Source: Psychromonas sp. (GTDB lineage: Bacteria; Pseudomonadota; Gammaproteobacteria; Enterobacterales; Psychromonadaceae). Taken from it: DNA of 50,911 bases. How positions within the stretch are numbered: position 1 is the first letter of the stretch; each line of letters starts with the position of its first letter. The notes under the pieces are model-generated. The model was not told the DNA's origin, did no database searches, and saw only the letters and a program-made list of their open reading frames with translations. Of this stretch, positions 25,652 through 35,684 are shown one piece after another. A program made the translations under genes and the position numbers. The stretch is from assembly GCA_013619145.1 (NCBI GenBank), contig JABXKR010000283.1, positions 1 through 50,911 on the forward strand, written 5' to 3'.

Positions 25652-27274
25652 TTAAAGCTCTTTTAACATATCCACAGCGACTGCTTCAGCAATTTTAATA
25701 CCGTCGATACCTGCTGACAAAATACCACCGGCATAACCTGCACCTTCACCACCCGGATATAAACCTTTAACATTAATACTCTGATAATCTGGACCACGTT
25801 TAATTTGTACAGGTGATGAAGTACGCGTTTCAACGCCGGTAAGCACCGCATCTGCTTTAGCAAAGCCACGAATTTTTTTATCAAATGCAGGTAAGGCTTC
25901 ACGAATGGCATCAATGGCAAAATCAGGCAGGCTGGTACTTAAATCTGTCATTTTTACATTTGGTTTGTACGATGGTTCAATCGGTCCAAATGGTTTCGCG
26001 TCTTTACCGGCTAAGAAATCACCAACTCGCTGTGCTGGTGCATCATAGTTACTGCCCCCAAGAATATAGGCATTACGCTCCAGTTTGCGCTGCAGTGCGA
26101 TACCTTGCAGTGGATCATTATCAAAGTCACTTGGCGAAACCCCAACAACAATCGCACTGTTGGCATTACGTTCACTACGGGAATACTGGCTCATACCGTT
26201 AGTTACAACCGCTTCGGTTTCCGAAGTCGCAGCAACAACAACACCACCTGGACACATACAGAAACTATAAACGCTGCGGCCATTTTTACAGTGATGCACC
26301 AGCTTGTAATCAGCCGCACCTAAAATAGGGTGTCCTGCATTGATACCAAAACGGCATTTATCAATCATCTCTTGTTTATGCTCAATACGGAAACCGACAG
26401 AGAAAGACTGCGCTTCTAAGTGCACACCTTTATCATGTAACATCGCAATAGTATCGCGCGCACTATGACCAATTGCTAAGGTTATATGCTTTGAGTTAAT
26501 CACCTCACCACCGTTTAAGGTAACACCTGTGACTTGCCTATTTTCACCTTGACCTTCGATATTGATCTCTTCAACACGTGTTTGAAAACGAATTTCACCG
26601 CCAAGTTCGATGATTTTTCTACGCATACGTTCAACCATAGTAACCAGTTTAAAAGTACCAATATGCGGTTTATTGACATAGATAATTTCAGCGGGCGCGC
26701 CAGCTGCAACAAACTCTTGTTTTACTTTCAAGCCAAGAAAGTTGGGATCTTTTACCTGGCTATATAATTTACCATCTGAGAATGTACCTGCACCGCCCTC
26801 ACCAAACTGCACATTTGATTCAGTATTTAACTCTCCCTTACGCCAAAAACGGAAAGTATCTTTTGAACGTTCATGCACTGATTTCCCGCGTTCTAAAAGA
26901 ATTGGTTTAAAACCCATCTGCGCTAAAATCAGGGCAGTGAATAGACCACAAGGCCCCATACCGATTACGATTGGACGTTCAGTTAAATCTGCAGGTGCTT
27001 GTGCGACATATTTATATGTCGTATCTGGTGAAACACGCACATTTTGATCTTTTTCAAAACGGCTTAATATCGCGCTTTCATCTACATCTTTAAGCGTGAT
27101 ATCAAGCGTATATATCAGCGTAATCACATTACGTTTACGCGCATCATAACCTCGTTTAAACACATGAATATCCACCAACTGCTCAGCTGCAATCGACAGT
27201 TTATTTAAGACAAATCTCTGCAGTGCATCGTCACTATGATCGAGTGGAAGTTTAACTTGGTTTAAACGTATCAT
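25652..27274 (-). CDS. FAD-dependent dehydrogenase (COG2509 type)
   Basis: About 540 residues from ATG 27274, which has AGGTGA five bases before it; a TTG at 27301 lacks this. An N-terminal region of 90 residues (KLSIAAEQLVDIHVFKRGYDARKRN) leads to the FAD site PIVIGMGPCGLFTALILAQMG and LLERGKSVHERSKD. NVQFGEGGAGTFSDGKL and the C-terminal PGGEGAGYAGGILSAG, a second FAD contact, complete the family pattern. It is a large cytoplasmic flavoprotein whose substrate is unknown. A relic of a second 3' end lies just downstream. Confidence 0.9.
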   Translation of the reverse strand: MIRLNQVKLPLDHSDDALQRFVLNKLSIAAEQLVDIHVFKRGYDARKRNVITLIYTLDITLKDVDESAILSRFEKDQNVRVSPDTTYKYVAQAPADLTERPIVIGMGPCGLFTALILAQMGFKPILLERGKSVHERSKDTFRFWRKGELNTESNVQFGEGGAGTFSDGKLYSQVKDPNFLGLKVKQEFVAAGAPAEIIYVNKPHIGTFKLVTMVERMRRKIIELGGEIRFQTRVEEINIEGQGENRQVTGVTLNGGEVINSKHITLAIGHSARDTIAMLHDKGVHLEAQSFSVGFRIEHKQEMIDKCRFGINAGHPILGAADYKLVHHCKNGRSVYSFCMCPGGVVVAATSETEAVVTNGMSQYSRSERNANSAIVVGVSPSDFDNDPLQGIALQRKLERNAYILGGSNYDAPAQRVGDFLAGKDAKPFGPIEPSYKPNVKMTDLSTSLPDFAIDAIREALPAFDKKIRGFAKADAVLTGVETRTSSPVQIKRGPDYQSINVKGLYPGGEGAGYAGGILSAGIDGIKIAEAVAVDMLKEL

Positions 27275-27382
27275 TGGTTCACCTGAAAAATATAAGGGCA
27301 AAAGAGTAGCGCGTAGTTTACGTGATCTATATCTAAATTGAAATTATAAGGGAATGCACTTTGGAGATAAATTCCGCACATA

Positions 27383-27409
27383 AAAAAACCAGCTTATAGC
27401 TGGTTTTTT
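27383..27409 (-). terminator. Terminator after the NhaC-type antiporter gene
   Basis: AAAAAACCAGC-TTATA-GCTGGTTTTTT, a perfect 11-bp stem with T-runs on both strands, 24 bp past the antiporter stop. Confidence 0.92.
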
Positions 27410-27432
27410 AAAGCAAACATAGAAATAATCTA

Positions 27433-28998
27433 TTATCTTTTTGCGAACATCTTCATAACAAAAAGAACAAAGCTAAATGCTACAAAAGAAGCAATTAACG
27501 AAACAGTTATTGAAGCTGTATAACCTAACACGATAAAGCCGACTGCAGAAATCGCAGCAACAGATAATGCATAAGGTAATTGTGTCGCTACATGGTCGAT
27601 ATGTTTACAACGAGCACCGGTTGATGAAAGTATAGTGGTATCGGAAATAGGTGAACAATGGTCACCAAATACAGAACCAGCTAATACCGCACTTAACATC
27701 GGCAACATCAGACTAATTTCTGTCGCAGCAGCCATATCACCAGCAATCGGTAACATAATGCCAAATGTGCCCCATGATGTACCTGTAGCAAAGGCCATTG
27801 CACCAGATAATACAAATAAAATTACTGGTAACCAGTGTAAGCCAATATTACCCTGCACTAATGAAGAGAGGTAAGCACCCGTTTTCATATCACCAATCAC
27901 ACTACCAATTGACCAGGCAAAAAATAGAATAATAATTGCGCCAAACATTGATTTAGCGCCAATCCATAACGCTTTAGAAATCAGAGAAAAGGCAAGTTTT
28001 TGCTTTATTACAATCACAAATGAAAACAGTAATCCCACTAAGCCGCCATAACATAACGATTTACCAACATCTGTATTTTCAAATGCGCCAAGTACCGAGA
28101 AGGGCAATGAACTTGCGCTTAACGCTTGGTTACCTGTATATAACATGAAAAACAGCGTTGCTATAATCAAAGTGACAATAGGGAAAATCAGATCTGAGAC
28201 TTTACCCTTTTCGCTTTCATCGATACCGAATTCATCATGCAGATTCACGGCTTCATTATCATTGTCTTTTATTGAGCCATTTTTTTCAGCGCCAATTTCA
28301 TGCTCTTTCATCAAACCAATATCGAGCTTAAACCAGATCACTGCAAATACCATTAACAGGGTAAAGATGGCATAAAAGTTCATTGGAATTAAACGCATAT
28401 AAGCACCTAACGGCGAATAATCTGCAATACCATGGCTAAGCAAAATACCGCCAATGATGGTCATGATATACGCCCCCCAACTCGAGACAGGCATCAATAT
28501 ACACATAGGTGCAGCTGTCGAATCAAGGATATAAGCAAGCTTTGCACGTGACACATTAAACCGATCAGTTACCGGACGTGAAATAGAACCCACAGCCAAG
28601 CTATTAAAGTAATCATCAATAAAGATAAATACCCCTAAAAAAGCAGCTAATAATGATGCACCACGTTTATCTTTAATATGATCTAGTGCCCAATTAGCAA
28701 AAGCACGCGTTCCCCCCGAAAGGGTTAATAACGCGGTCATCATTCCTAATAATAATAAGAATGCAACAATACTCATATTCCAGCTATTAATACCACCATC
28801 TTCAATCACTACACCTTTGACGGTATTAAAGATATAGACGGCACCATTAACAAAAGAGAAATCTACTAACAGCAATGTGCCTAAAACGATACCAACACCT
28901 AACGAGATCAATACTCGACGGGTGATAATCGCTAAACCCAATGCAACAATTGCTGGCAAAATCGACAGCGGAGACGCTGCAAAATCGATTAATGTCAT
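27433..28998 (-). CDS. NhaC-family Na+/H+ antiporter
   Basis: 521 residues with about 11-12 hydrophobic segments. Family signatures: FIDDYFNSLAVGSISRPVTD, DSTAAPMCILMPVSSWGAY, FATGTSWGTFGIMLPIAGD and GSVFGDHCSPISDTTILSSTGA. It belongs to the NhaC/Na+:H+ antiporter group, which exchanges sodium for protons or a small organic anion. A hydrophilic loop (about 235-265) is rich in Asp and Glu. It is a single gene after gltBD, with terminators on both sides. A role in sodium balance fits a marine bacterium; the exact substrate is not certain. Confidence 0.9.
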   Translation of the reverse strand: MTLIDFAASPLSILPAIVALGLAIITRRVLISLGVGIVLGTLLLVDFSFVNGAVYIFNTVKGVVIEDGGINSWNMSIVAFLLLLGMMTALLTLSGGTRAFANWALDHIKDKRGASLLAAFLGVFIFIDDYFNSLAVGSISRPVTDRFNVSRAKLAYILDSTAAPMCILMPVSSWGAYIMTIIGGILLSHGIADYSPLGAYMRLIPMNFYAIFTLLMVFAVIWFKLDIGLMKEHEIGAEKNGSIKDNDNEAVNLHDEFGIDESEKGKVSDLIFPIVTLIIATLFFMLYTGNQALSASSLPFSVLGAFENTDVGKSLCYGGLVGLLFSFVIVIKQKLAFSLISKALWIGAKSMFGAIIILFFAWSIGSVIGDMKTGAYLSSLVQGNIGLHWLPVILFVLSGAMAFATGTSWGTFGIMLPIAGDMAAATEISLMLPMLSAVLAGSVFGDHCSPISDTTILSSTGARCKHIDHVATQLPYALSVAAISAVGFIVLGYTASITVSLIASFVAFSFVLFVMKMFAKR

Positions 28999-29036
28999 TT
29001 TATTTTTTACCTTTTTTTCTTTGTCTATTTAACGAA

Positions 29037-29068
29037 AAACCCCCAGCTCTTTAAAAGAGAGGGGGTTT
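29037..29068 (-). terminator. Terminator after gltD
   Basis: AAACCCCC/GGGGGTTT outer stem with an inner CTCTT/AAGAG stem; the minus strand continues TTTTTCGTT. It lies 28 bp past the gltD stop. Confidence 0.9.
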
Positions 29069-29095
29069 ATTTTTAACAAATTGTAATGTTAACTA

Positions 29096-30565
29096 TTAGT
29101 TAGCTAACATTAATGAGTCATCAAGAGCTTCTAAGTTTGAAGAACCCATTAAGTATGCATCAATTGCACGTGAAGCTTCACGACCTTCGTTGATACAACG
29201 AACGATCAATGATTGACCGGTACGCATATCGCCGGCAGCAAATACACCTTTCTGACTTGTCTGGAAGTCAGTTGTTTGTACGTTACCACGCTCATCTAAA
29301 GCAATTTCAAGCTGTGCTAATACACCTGTTGGCTCTGGGTGTAAGAAACCCATCGCTAAGAATGCTTTAGTACAAGGAATTGAACGAACAGAACCTTCAA
29401 CCTCTTTGAAACTAGGTCGTTGACCAGGAACTGCTTTTTCCCACTCGATATCAGCAAGAACTAACTCTTTAACATTACCGTCGGCATCACCAATAAATTC
29501 TTTGGTTAAGATTGACCAGTGACGATCCACACCCTCTTCATGCGAAGTGGTTGTTTTTAAGATCATTGGGTATGAAGGCCAAGGCATGTTCACCGTGCGT
29601 TTTTCTGGTGGAATCGGCATGATTTCCACTTGCGTTACGCTTGCGGCACCATGACGGTTTGATGTACCCACACAGTCAGAACCAGTATCACCACCACCGA
29701 TAACCACAACGTGATCATCTTTAGCATGAATCTCTTCTGTTTTTAGATCCATGTTATTAGCACGACGGTTATTTTGCCCTAGGAATTCCATTGCAAAATG
29801 CACGCCTTTAAGATCTCGACCAGGAATTGGTAAATCACGCGGAACTGTTGAACCCCCCGTTAGAAGCACGACATCAAACTGTTTACGTAACTCTTTTGCA
29901 TCAAAATCAACACCGATGTGAGCATTCACAACCATCTTGATACCAGCAGCTTCCATAACAGCAACTTTACGATCGATAACATCCATGCCTAGTTTAAAGT
30001 CTGGGATACCAAAACGTACTAAACCACCCACTTTCTCATCACGCTCATAAACAGTTACTGTGTGACCAGCACTGTTTAGCTGCTCTGCTGCCGCTAAACC
30101 AGCAGGACCTGAGCCTACGATTGCGACTGTTTTAGCAGTTCGAGCTGTAGGAATCTTAGGCTTAACATAACCGTTAGCGTAAGCTTTTTCTACAATGGTT
30201 TTTTCAATATTACAAATCGTAATTGGATCTTGATTAATACCAAGAACACATGAACTCTCACAAGGAGCTGGACATACACGGCCAGTAAACTCCGGGAAAT
30301 TATTGGTAGAGCTTAAGATTTCCCAAGCTTCCAACCAACTTTCACGATATACCGCATCATTGAATTCAGGAATGATATTACCAATCGGACAACCGTTATG
30401 ACAGAAAGGAACACCACAATCCATACAACGCGAAGCCTGGTCACTAATTTTGTTAGCAAACTCTTCGTTTTGTACGAATTCTTTATTATTTTTAAGACGA
30501 TCGGTTACCGGCAATTTACCCGGTAGTTCACGCCCTAATTCTAAAAATCCAGTTGGCTTACCCAT
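29096..30565 (-). CDS. gltD: Glutamate synthase small subunit GltD
   Basis: 489 residues. N-terminal cysteine clusters CMDCGVPFCHNGCPIGN and CPAPCESSCVLG bind the [4Fe-4S] centres. The FAD fold (VGSGPAGLAAAEQLNSAG, about 150) and the NADPH fold (VIGGGDTGSDCVG) follow, and AAGDMRTGQSLIVRCINEGR closes the FAD site. It passes electrons from NADPH to the large subunit. The ATG overlaps the gltB stop as TAATG, so it is coupled to gltB. Confidence 0.97.
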   Translation of the reverse strand: MGKPTGFLELGRELPGKLPVTDRLKNNKEFVQNEEFANKISDQASRCMDCGVPFCHNGCPIGNIIPEFNDAVYRESWLEAWEILSSTNNFPEFTGRVCPAPCESSCVLGINQDPITICNIEKTIVEKAYANGYVKPKIPTARTAKTVAIVGSGPAGLAAAEQLNSAGHTVTVYERDEKVGGLVRFGIPDFKLGMDVIDRKVAVMEAAGIKMVVNAHIGVDFDAKELRKQFDVVLLTGGSTVPRDLPIPGRDLKGVHFAMEFLGQNNRRANNMDLKTEEIHAKDDHVVVIGGGDTGSDCVGTSNRHGAASVTQVEIMPIPPEKRTVNMPWPSYPMILKTTTSHEEGVDRHWSILTKEFIGDADGNVKELVLADIEWEKAVPGQRPSFKEVEGSVRSIPCTKAFLAMGFLHPEPTGVLAQLEIALDERGNVQTTDFQTSQKGVFAAGDMRTGQSLIVRCINEGREASRAIDAYLMGSSNLEALDDSLMLAN

Positions 30566-33500
30566 TATGCTTCTCCTTTCGCTCGAGCAGCTAATACCGC
30601 TTTGTAATCACGTGGCATAACTTTCACCACTTGACCTAGACTTGTCTCTAAATCAGCTAGGAATGCTTTAGCAACGTCAGAGTCAGTTAACTGATCATGT
30701 TTAGTTACTTTTGCTAATAGAATATCTTTATCTTCTTGCTCCAGAGGATCCAGGTCAACAAGCTCCATATTACATTTGCTTGCAAAGCTGCCATCTTGGT
30801 CCCAAACATACGCAACACCGCCACTCATACCAGCTGCAAAGTTACGGCCTGTAGAGCCTAAGATAATTGTGATACCACCAGTCATATATTCACAACCGTG
30901 ATCACCAATACCTTCAACAACCACTTCTGCACCCGAGTTACGTACACAGAAACGTTCGCCAGCCATACCGCCGATGTAAGACTCACCAGAGGTTGCACCG
31001 TAGAAACATACGTTACCTACAATGATATTGTCTTTAGCAACAATATCTGATTTTTTGTATGGGTAAACAACAATTTGACCACCGGATAAACCTTTACCCC
31101 AGTAATCGTTTGCGTCACCTTCAACAGTAAACTCAACACCTTTTGCAAGGAAACAACCGAATGATTGTCCAGCGCTACCGTTAAATTTAACTTGCATAGG
31201 TTGTGGCAGACCTTGATTGTTATACACTTTCGAAATTTCATTAGAAAGCATGGTGCCACAGCTACGGTCGGTATTAAGAATATCAAACTCACCAGAAACT
31301 GCTTCACCATTTTCCAGCGCAGGCTTAGCCAGTTCAATCAGTTTTCTATCTAATACAGCTTCAAGATTATGGTTTTGACCGGTTTGGTTAAATAGACCAT
31401 CTTCAGCTTTAGGTGCTTGTTTGAATAATACCGTGCTTAAATCTAAGTTTTTGTATTTCCAATGTTTGATATCTTCACGCACTTTCAGGCTTTGTGCCTG
31501 ACCAACCATATCTGTGATTGTTGCGTAACCAAGTTCAGCCATACGCTCACGCATACCTTGAACCAAGTACTGGAAGAAAGTCACAACATCTTCAACGCGT
31601 CCGTCAAAACGTTCACGTAATGTTTTGTTTTGTGTCGCGATACCAACAGGACAGGTATTTAAATGACACTTACGCATCATAATACAACCTTCAACAACTA
31701 GTGCAGCTGTTGCTACGCCCCACTCTTCAGCACCTAATAATGCGGCAACGGTTAAGTCACGAGGTGTTTTCATCTGACCATCAGCCTGAACAACGATACG
31801 GTTACGTAAGCCGTTTTTCAGAAGCGTCTGATGCGTTTCAGCCAGACCAAGTTCCCAAGGTAAACCTGCATGACGAATTGAAGAAACAGGTGATGCACCT
31901 GTACCGCCATCAAAACCGGCGATAAGTACAACATCCGCTTTTGCTTTACAAACACCTGTGGCGATTGTACCAACACCCGCTTCAGATACTAACTTAACGT
32001 TAACACGACCTTTACGGTTAGCGTTTTTCAGATCGTAGATTAGCTGTGCTAAATCTTCGATTGAGTAGATATCGTGATGCGGTGGCGGTGAAATTAGACC
32101 TACGCCAGGAGTCGAGTGACGTGTACGGCCAATCCAGTCATCAACTTTATGACCTGGTAATTGACCACCTTCACCCGGTTTTGCGCCTTGTGCCATTTTA
32201 ATCTGAATTTCAGCAGAGTTAGTCAGGTAATATGAAGTTACACCGAAACGACCTGAAGCAACCTGTTTGATTGCAGAGCGTTCCCAGTCACCGTTTTCTT
32301 TTGGTAAGAAACGAGCAGGATCTTCACCACCTTCACCAGAGTTAGATTTCGCACCGATGCGGTTCATCGCGATAGCTAACGTCGAATGCGCTTCATGTGA
32401 GATAGAGCCAAAGCTCATCGCACCGGTTGCAAAACGTTTTAAGATATTATCCGCAGGTTCTACATCTTCAATTGAGATTGGGCCATTCGGATTAGCAACA
32501 AAGTCAAACTGACTGCGTAACGTTGCCGCGTCATCACCTTGTGCATCAACGGCCGCACAGTACTCTTTGAACTGTTCGTAATTTTTATTACGAGTAGACT
32601 CTTGCAGTAATGAAATCGTTGTCGGGTTAAACAGATGTTTTTCACCACGTTGTTTCCATTGGTAAACACCACCAACATCTAAACGTGTTACCGGTACTTC
32701 ACGCAACGGGTAAGCAAAACGATGACGCACTAGCGTTTCAGTGGCGATATCATCAATGGTTAAACCTTGAATACGTGTTACTGTGCCTTTGAAGTAGTTA
32801 TCAACAACAGACTTACTAATACCTAGCGCTTCAAAAATTTGCGCACCTTGGTAAGACTGAATGGTTGAAATACCCATTTTCGAGAATATTTTTAATAGAC
32901 CCGCATCGATTGCTGCTTTATATGAAGCAAAAACATCATCAACCGATTTTTCAGCTGGCAGACGTTTTTTAGCTTGTAAATCAACAATCATCTCTTCAAT
33001 TAAGTAAGGGTTGATAGCAGATGCGCCGTAACCGATTACCGTTGCGAAATGATGCGTTTCACGAACATCACCCGTCTCGATCACTAAATCACAAAGTGCG
33101 CGAAGGCCTTTTTTGATTAGGTAATGGTGAACAGCACCTGTGATTAACATTGCAGGAATTGCTGCATGGTCAGAGGTTGCATTACGGTCAGAAAGAATAA
33201 TAATCGAGTAACCATCGTTAATTGCATCTTCTGCATAACGACAAATACGTTTAATCGATTTTTCTAACTGCCCCGGGGTACCATCCGCTTTAAACATAGT
33301 GTCTAATGTTTTAGCCTGCAGATGTTTATGATCAAGTGCATTGATTTTCTCAAGTTCAGCATTACTTAATACTGGCGACTCAAGTTCTACTTTATGACAG
33401 TGCTCTGGTGTTTCACTTAATAGATTTTGATCTTTACCTAAGTAGGTTTTAAGTGACATAACCATACGCTCACGAATCGGATCGATTGGCGGGTTCGTTA

Positions 33501-35082
33501 CTTGAGCAAATAGCTGTTTGAAGTAGTTAGACAGATGCTGAGACTGGTGCGAAAGTACTGCAAGCGGCCAATCGGCCCCCATAGCACCAAGCGGCTCTTT
33601 TCCGTCTTTGAACATCGGAAGTACAATTTCATTTACTTCTTCTGAACTCACACCGAATGCTTGTAGGCGGCGTAATAGATGGCCATCGTTTGGTTGCAGA
33701 TTACGCTCTAAAGCAGCAGGTTGATCTTCCAATTTCACTAGGTTATCTGATAACCAAGTTTCATATGGCTGTTGTGCAGCGATACCGTTTTTCACTTCAT
33801 CATCAGAGATAATGCGACCTTGTTCAAGATCGGCAACGAAGATACGACCCGGTTGCAGTCGACCTCGGAATTTAATATTTTCCGGTTCGATTTCAACAAC
33901 ACCACTTTCTGATGCCATAATTAGGAAATTATCTTTTGTTACACAGTAACGAGAAGGACGCAGACCGTTACGATCCAGTGTCGCACCAACTTGTACACCA
34001 TCAGTGAAACATACAGAAGCTGGGCCATCCCATGGTTCCATAATGTTCGCGTGATATTGGTAGAATGCACGGCGTGTTGGATCCATATTCTTGTTTTCTT
34101 GCCAAGCTTCAGGAATCATCATCATTAATGCATGTGGCAGACTACGGCCAGAAAGAACAAGAAGTTCTAATGCCATATCAAAACTTGCCGAATCAGACAT
34201 ACCATCAGTACAGATAGGCATTAACATATCTAACTCTTCACGAGTAAAGAATTCAGCTTCAAGCAGCGCTTCACGTGCTTTCATCCAGTTAATGTTACCG
34301 CGAACTGTATTGATTTCACCGTTATGTGCGATGTAACGGAAAGGTTGTGCTAAACGCCAGCGTGGGAATGTATTGGTAGAGAAACGCGAATGCACAAGAG
34401 CAAGCGCTGTAACCATTGCCGGGTTTTGTAAATCAAGGAAGTATTGAGGTACTTGTTCAGTAGTTAACTGACCTTTATATACGATTGTTTTGTACGAGAA
34501 GGTATTGATATAGAAGTTATCTTCTATACCAGCAACAGACTGTAAACAGATACGCACAGAGTAGTTACGTAAAATGAATAATTTACGTTCTAATACAGCA
34601 GGATCCATATCAGCACCGCCAGTTACGAACATATGTTCAAACTGTGGTTCACTGCTAAGCGGATCGGCACCAAGCATTGAATTATCGGTAGGAAGAACAC
34701 GGTAACCAATAACTTCAAGACCTAAGCGCTCAACGTTACGCTCTAAAATATCACGACATTCTTTACGTTGGTTTGCATCTTTAGGGAATAGGACTGTGCC
34801 TACGCCGTATTGATCAAACTTAGGTAAGGTAATTCCTTCTTTAAGTGCTTCCGTTACTAAAAACTCATGCGGTTTTTGCAACAAAATACCAGCACCATCA
34901 CCACTACATGGATCGCAACCTTGACCACCACGGTGTTCCATACGCGCAAGCATATCTAATGCTTGAGTCACAATTTTATGTGACTTGCTATTTTTTAAAT
35001 GTGCTACGAAGCCGATACCGCAGGCATCATGCTCCATCTCTGGCACATAAAGGCCTTGAGCGTTTTGCTCTATATTAGTCAT
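30565..35082 (-). CDS. gltB: Glutamate synthase large subunit GltB
   Basis: About 1505 residues from ATG 35082, which has AAGGA seven bases before it; ATG 35088 and TTG 35097 are less well placed. It begins MTNIEQNAQGLYVPEMEHDACGIG split at Cys21, the residue expected to become the N-terminal catalytic Cys after propeptide removal. Also seen: FSTNTFPRWRLAQPFR, SGEGGEDPARF, the FMN/2-oxoglutarate region GAKPGEGGQLPGHKV, and the [3Fe-4S] cysteines CIMMRKCHLNTCPVG. The EHDACGIGF start looks more like the Bacillus GltA type than E. coli GltB. It makes two glutamates from glutamine and 2-oxoglutarate. Confidence 0.96.
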   Translation of the reverse strand: MTNIEQNAQGLYVPEMEHDACGIGFVAHLKNSKSHKIVTQALDMLARMEHRGGQGCDPCSGDGAGILLQKPHEFLVTEALKEGITLPKFDQYGVGTVLFPKDANQRKECRDILERNVERLGLEVIGYRVLPTDNSMLGADPLSSEPQFEHMFVTGGADMDPAVLERKLFILRNYSVRICLQSVAGIEDNFYINTFSYKTIVYKGQLTTEQVPQYFLDLQNPAMVTALALVHSRFSTNTFPRWRLAQPFRYIAHNGEINTVRGNINWMKAREALLEAEFFTREELDMLMPICTDGMSDSASFDMALELLVLSGRSLPHALMMMIPEAWQENKNMDPTRRAFYQYHANIMEPWDGPASVCFTDGVQVGATLDRNGLRPSRYCVTKDNFLIMASESGVVEIEPENIKFRGRLQPGRIFVADLEQGRIISDDEVKNGIAAQQPYETWLSDNLVKLEDQPAALERNLQPNDGHLLRRLQAFGVSSEEVNEIVLPMFKDGKEPLGAMGADWPLAVLSHQSQHLSNYFKQLFAQVTNPPIDPIRERMVMSLKTYLGKDQNLLSETPEHCHKVELESPVLSNAELEKINALDHKHLQAKTLDTMFKADGTPGQLEKSIKRICRYAEDAINDGYSIIILSDRNATSDHAAIPAMLITGAVHHYLIKKGLRALCDLVIETGDVRETHHFATVIGYGASAINPYLIEEMIVDLQAKKRLPAEKSVDDVFASYKAAIDAGLLKIFSKMGISTIQSYQGAQIFEALGISKSVVDNYFKGTVTRIQGLTIDDIATETLVRHRFAYPLREVPVTRLDVGGVYQWKQRGEKHLFNPTTISLLQESTRNKNYEQFKEYCAAVDAQGDDAATLRSQFDFVANPNGPISIEDVEPADNILKRFATGAMSFGSISHEAHSTLAIAMNRIGAKSNSGEGGEDPARFLPKENGDWERSAIKQVASGRFGVTSYYLTNSAEIQIKMAQGAKPGEGGQLPGHKVDDWIGRTRHSTPGVGLISPPPHHDIYSIEDLAQLIYDLKNANRKGRVNVKLVSEAGVGTIATGVCKAKADVVLIAGFDGGTGASPVSSIRHAGLPWELGLAETHQTLLKNGLRNRIVVQADGQMKTPRDLTVAALLGAEEWGVATAALVVEGCIMMRKCHLNTCPVGIATQNKTLRERFDGRVEDVVTFFQYLVQGMRERMAELGYATITDMVGQAQSLKVREDIKHWKYKNLDLSTVLFKQAPKAEDGLFNQTGQNHNLEAVLDRKLIELAKPALENGEAVSGEFDILNTDRSCGTMLSNEISKVYNNQGLPQPMQVKFNGSAGQSFGCFLAKGVEFTVEGDANDYWGKGLSGGQIVVYPYKKSDIVAKDNIIVGNVCFYGATSGESYIGGMAGERFCVRNSGAEVVVEGIGDHGCEYMTGGITIILGSTGRNFAAGMSGGVAYVWDQDGSFASKCNMELVDLDPLEQEDKDILLAKVTKHDQLTDSDVAKAFLADLETSLGQVVKVMPRDYKAVLAARAKGEA

Positions 35083-35105
35083 AAACATGTCCTTCAAGAT
35101 AAAAC

Positions 35106-35214
35106 AGTAAAGTAATCTTTACTCTTTCCGTTCTAATGTTTTCAAAATGCTATACACGACCTGTTTATCTGCAGAAGCAAAAAAACAAGCAATTAGATTT
35201 TACTTTTTAGTAAA
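35106..35214. promoter_or_regulatory. Paired palindromes upstream of gltB (candidate operators)
   Basis: AGTAAAG-TAAT-CTTTACT (35106-35123), 24 bp before the gltB start, and TTTACT-TTTT-AGTAAA (35199-35214) about 90 bp further up share the same half-sites with 4-base spacers, in opposite arrangement. They could be sites of one dimeric regulator of gltBD. The regulator is unknown. Confidence 0.4.
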
Positions 35215-35606
35215 GGAAACTACTTTTTAAAGCAAAATACACTTAATTAGAAAACTTCCTTAATAAGAAATAACGCGCATAGTATCCCTAGTAAGCACAG
35301 GGCTCATACACCACTTCTTTTCAATCAACCCATATAACAGGCGTAATTTTGGGCATATACTACCGTTTCAAACGCATAAAATCCAATTTTCTTGTTTTTC
35401 TCGTTCAGTGACTATTGTTAACGGCTTGTAACACATTGACAGCAAGCTTCCCATTTACTTTAACATTACATTTGTGCTTAAAAACCAATCATTTCTTGAT
35501 GTAATAGTGAATAATTGGTCGCTAAACAGATAGTAATTTGATGATAAACAAGAGTGGACAGTTCGCAGGTTGCTAATAAATAATAGTGAACGGGTAGGAA
35601 GGGAGT
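35215..35606. other. Non-coding region between gltB and the HD-GYP regulator gene
   Basis: No gene seen. A plus-strand -35-like TTGACA lies at about 35437, with AT-rich sequence (TTTAAC) about 17 bases further, pointing toward the hairpin at 35607. This could be an unannotated small RNA; see the findings. Confidence 0.35.
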
Positions 35607-35647
35607 AGATATTAAGTGAATATTAATTCACTTAATATCTGTTTTTA
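35607..35647 (+). terminator. Strong hairpin with T-run on the plus strand, no gene before it
   Basis: AGATATTAAGTGAA/TTCACTTAATATCT, a perfect 14-bp stem with a 6-base loop, then GTTTTTATT on the plus strand. The nearest gene is on the minus strand (stop at 35685); on that strand the hairpin is not followed by Ts. It may be a 3'-end structure for that gene or the terminator of a plus-strand RNA. Confidence 0.5.
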
Positions 35648-35684
35648 TTCTTTTCTGGAGATTGAAATTCAATAAACAGATAAC

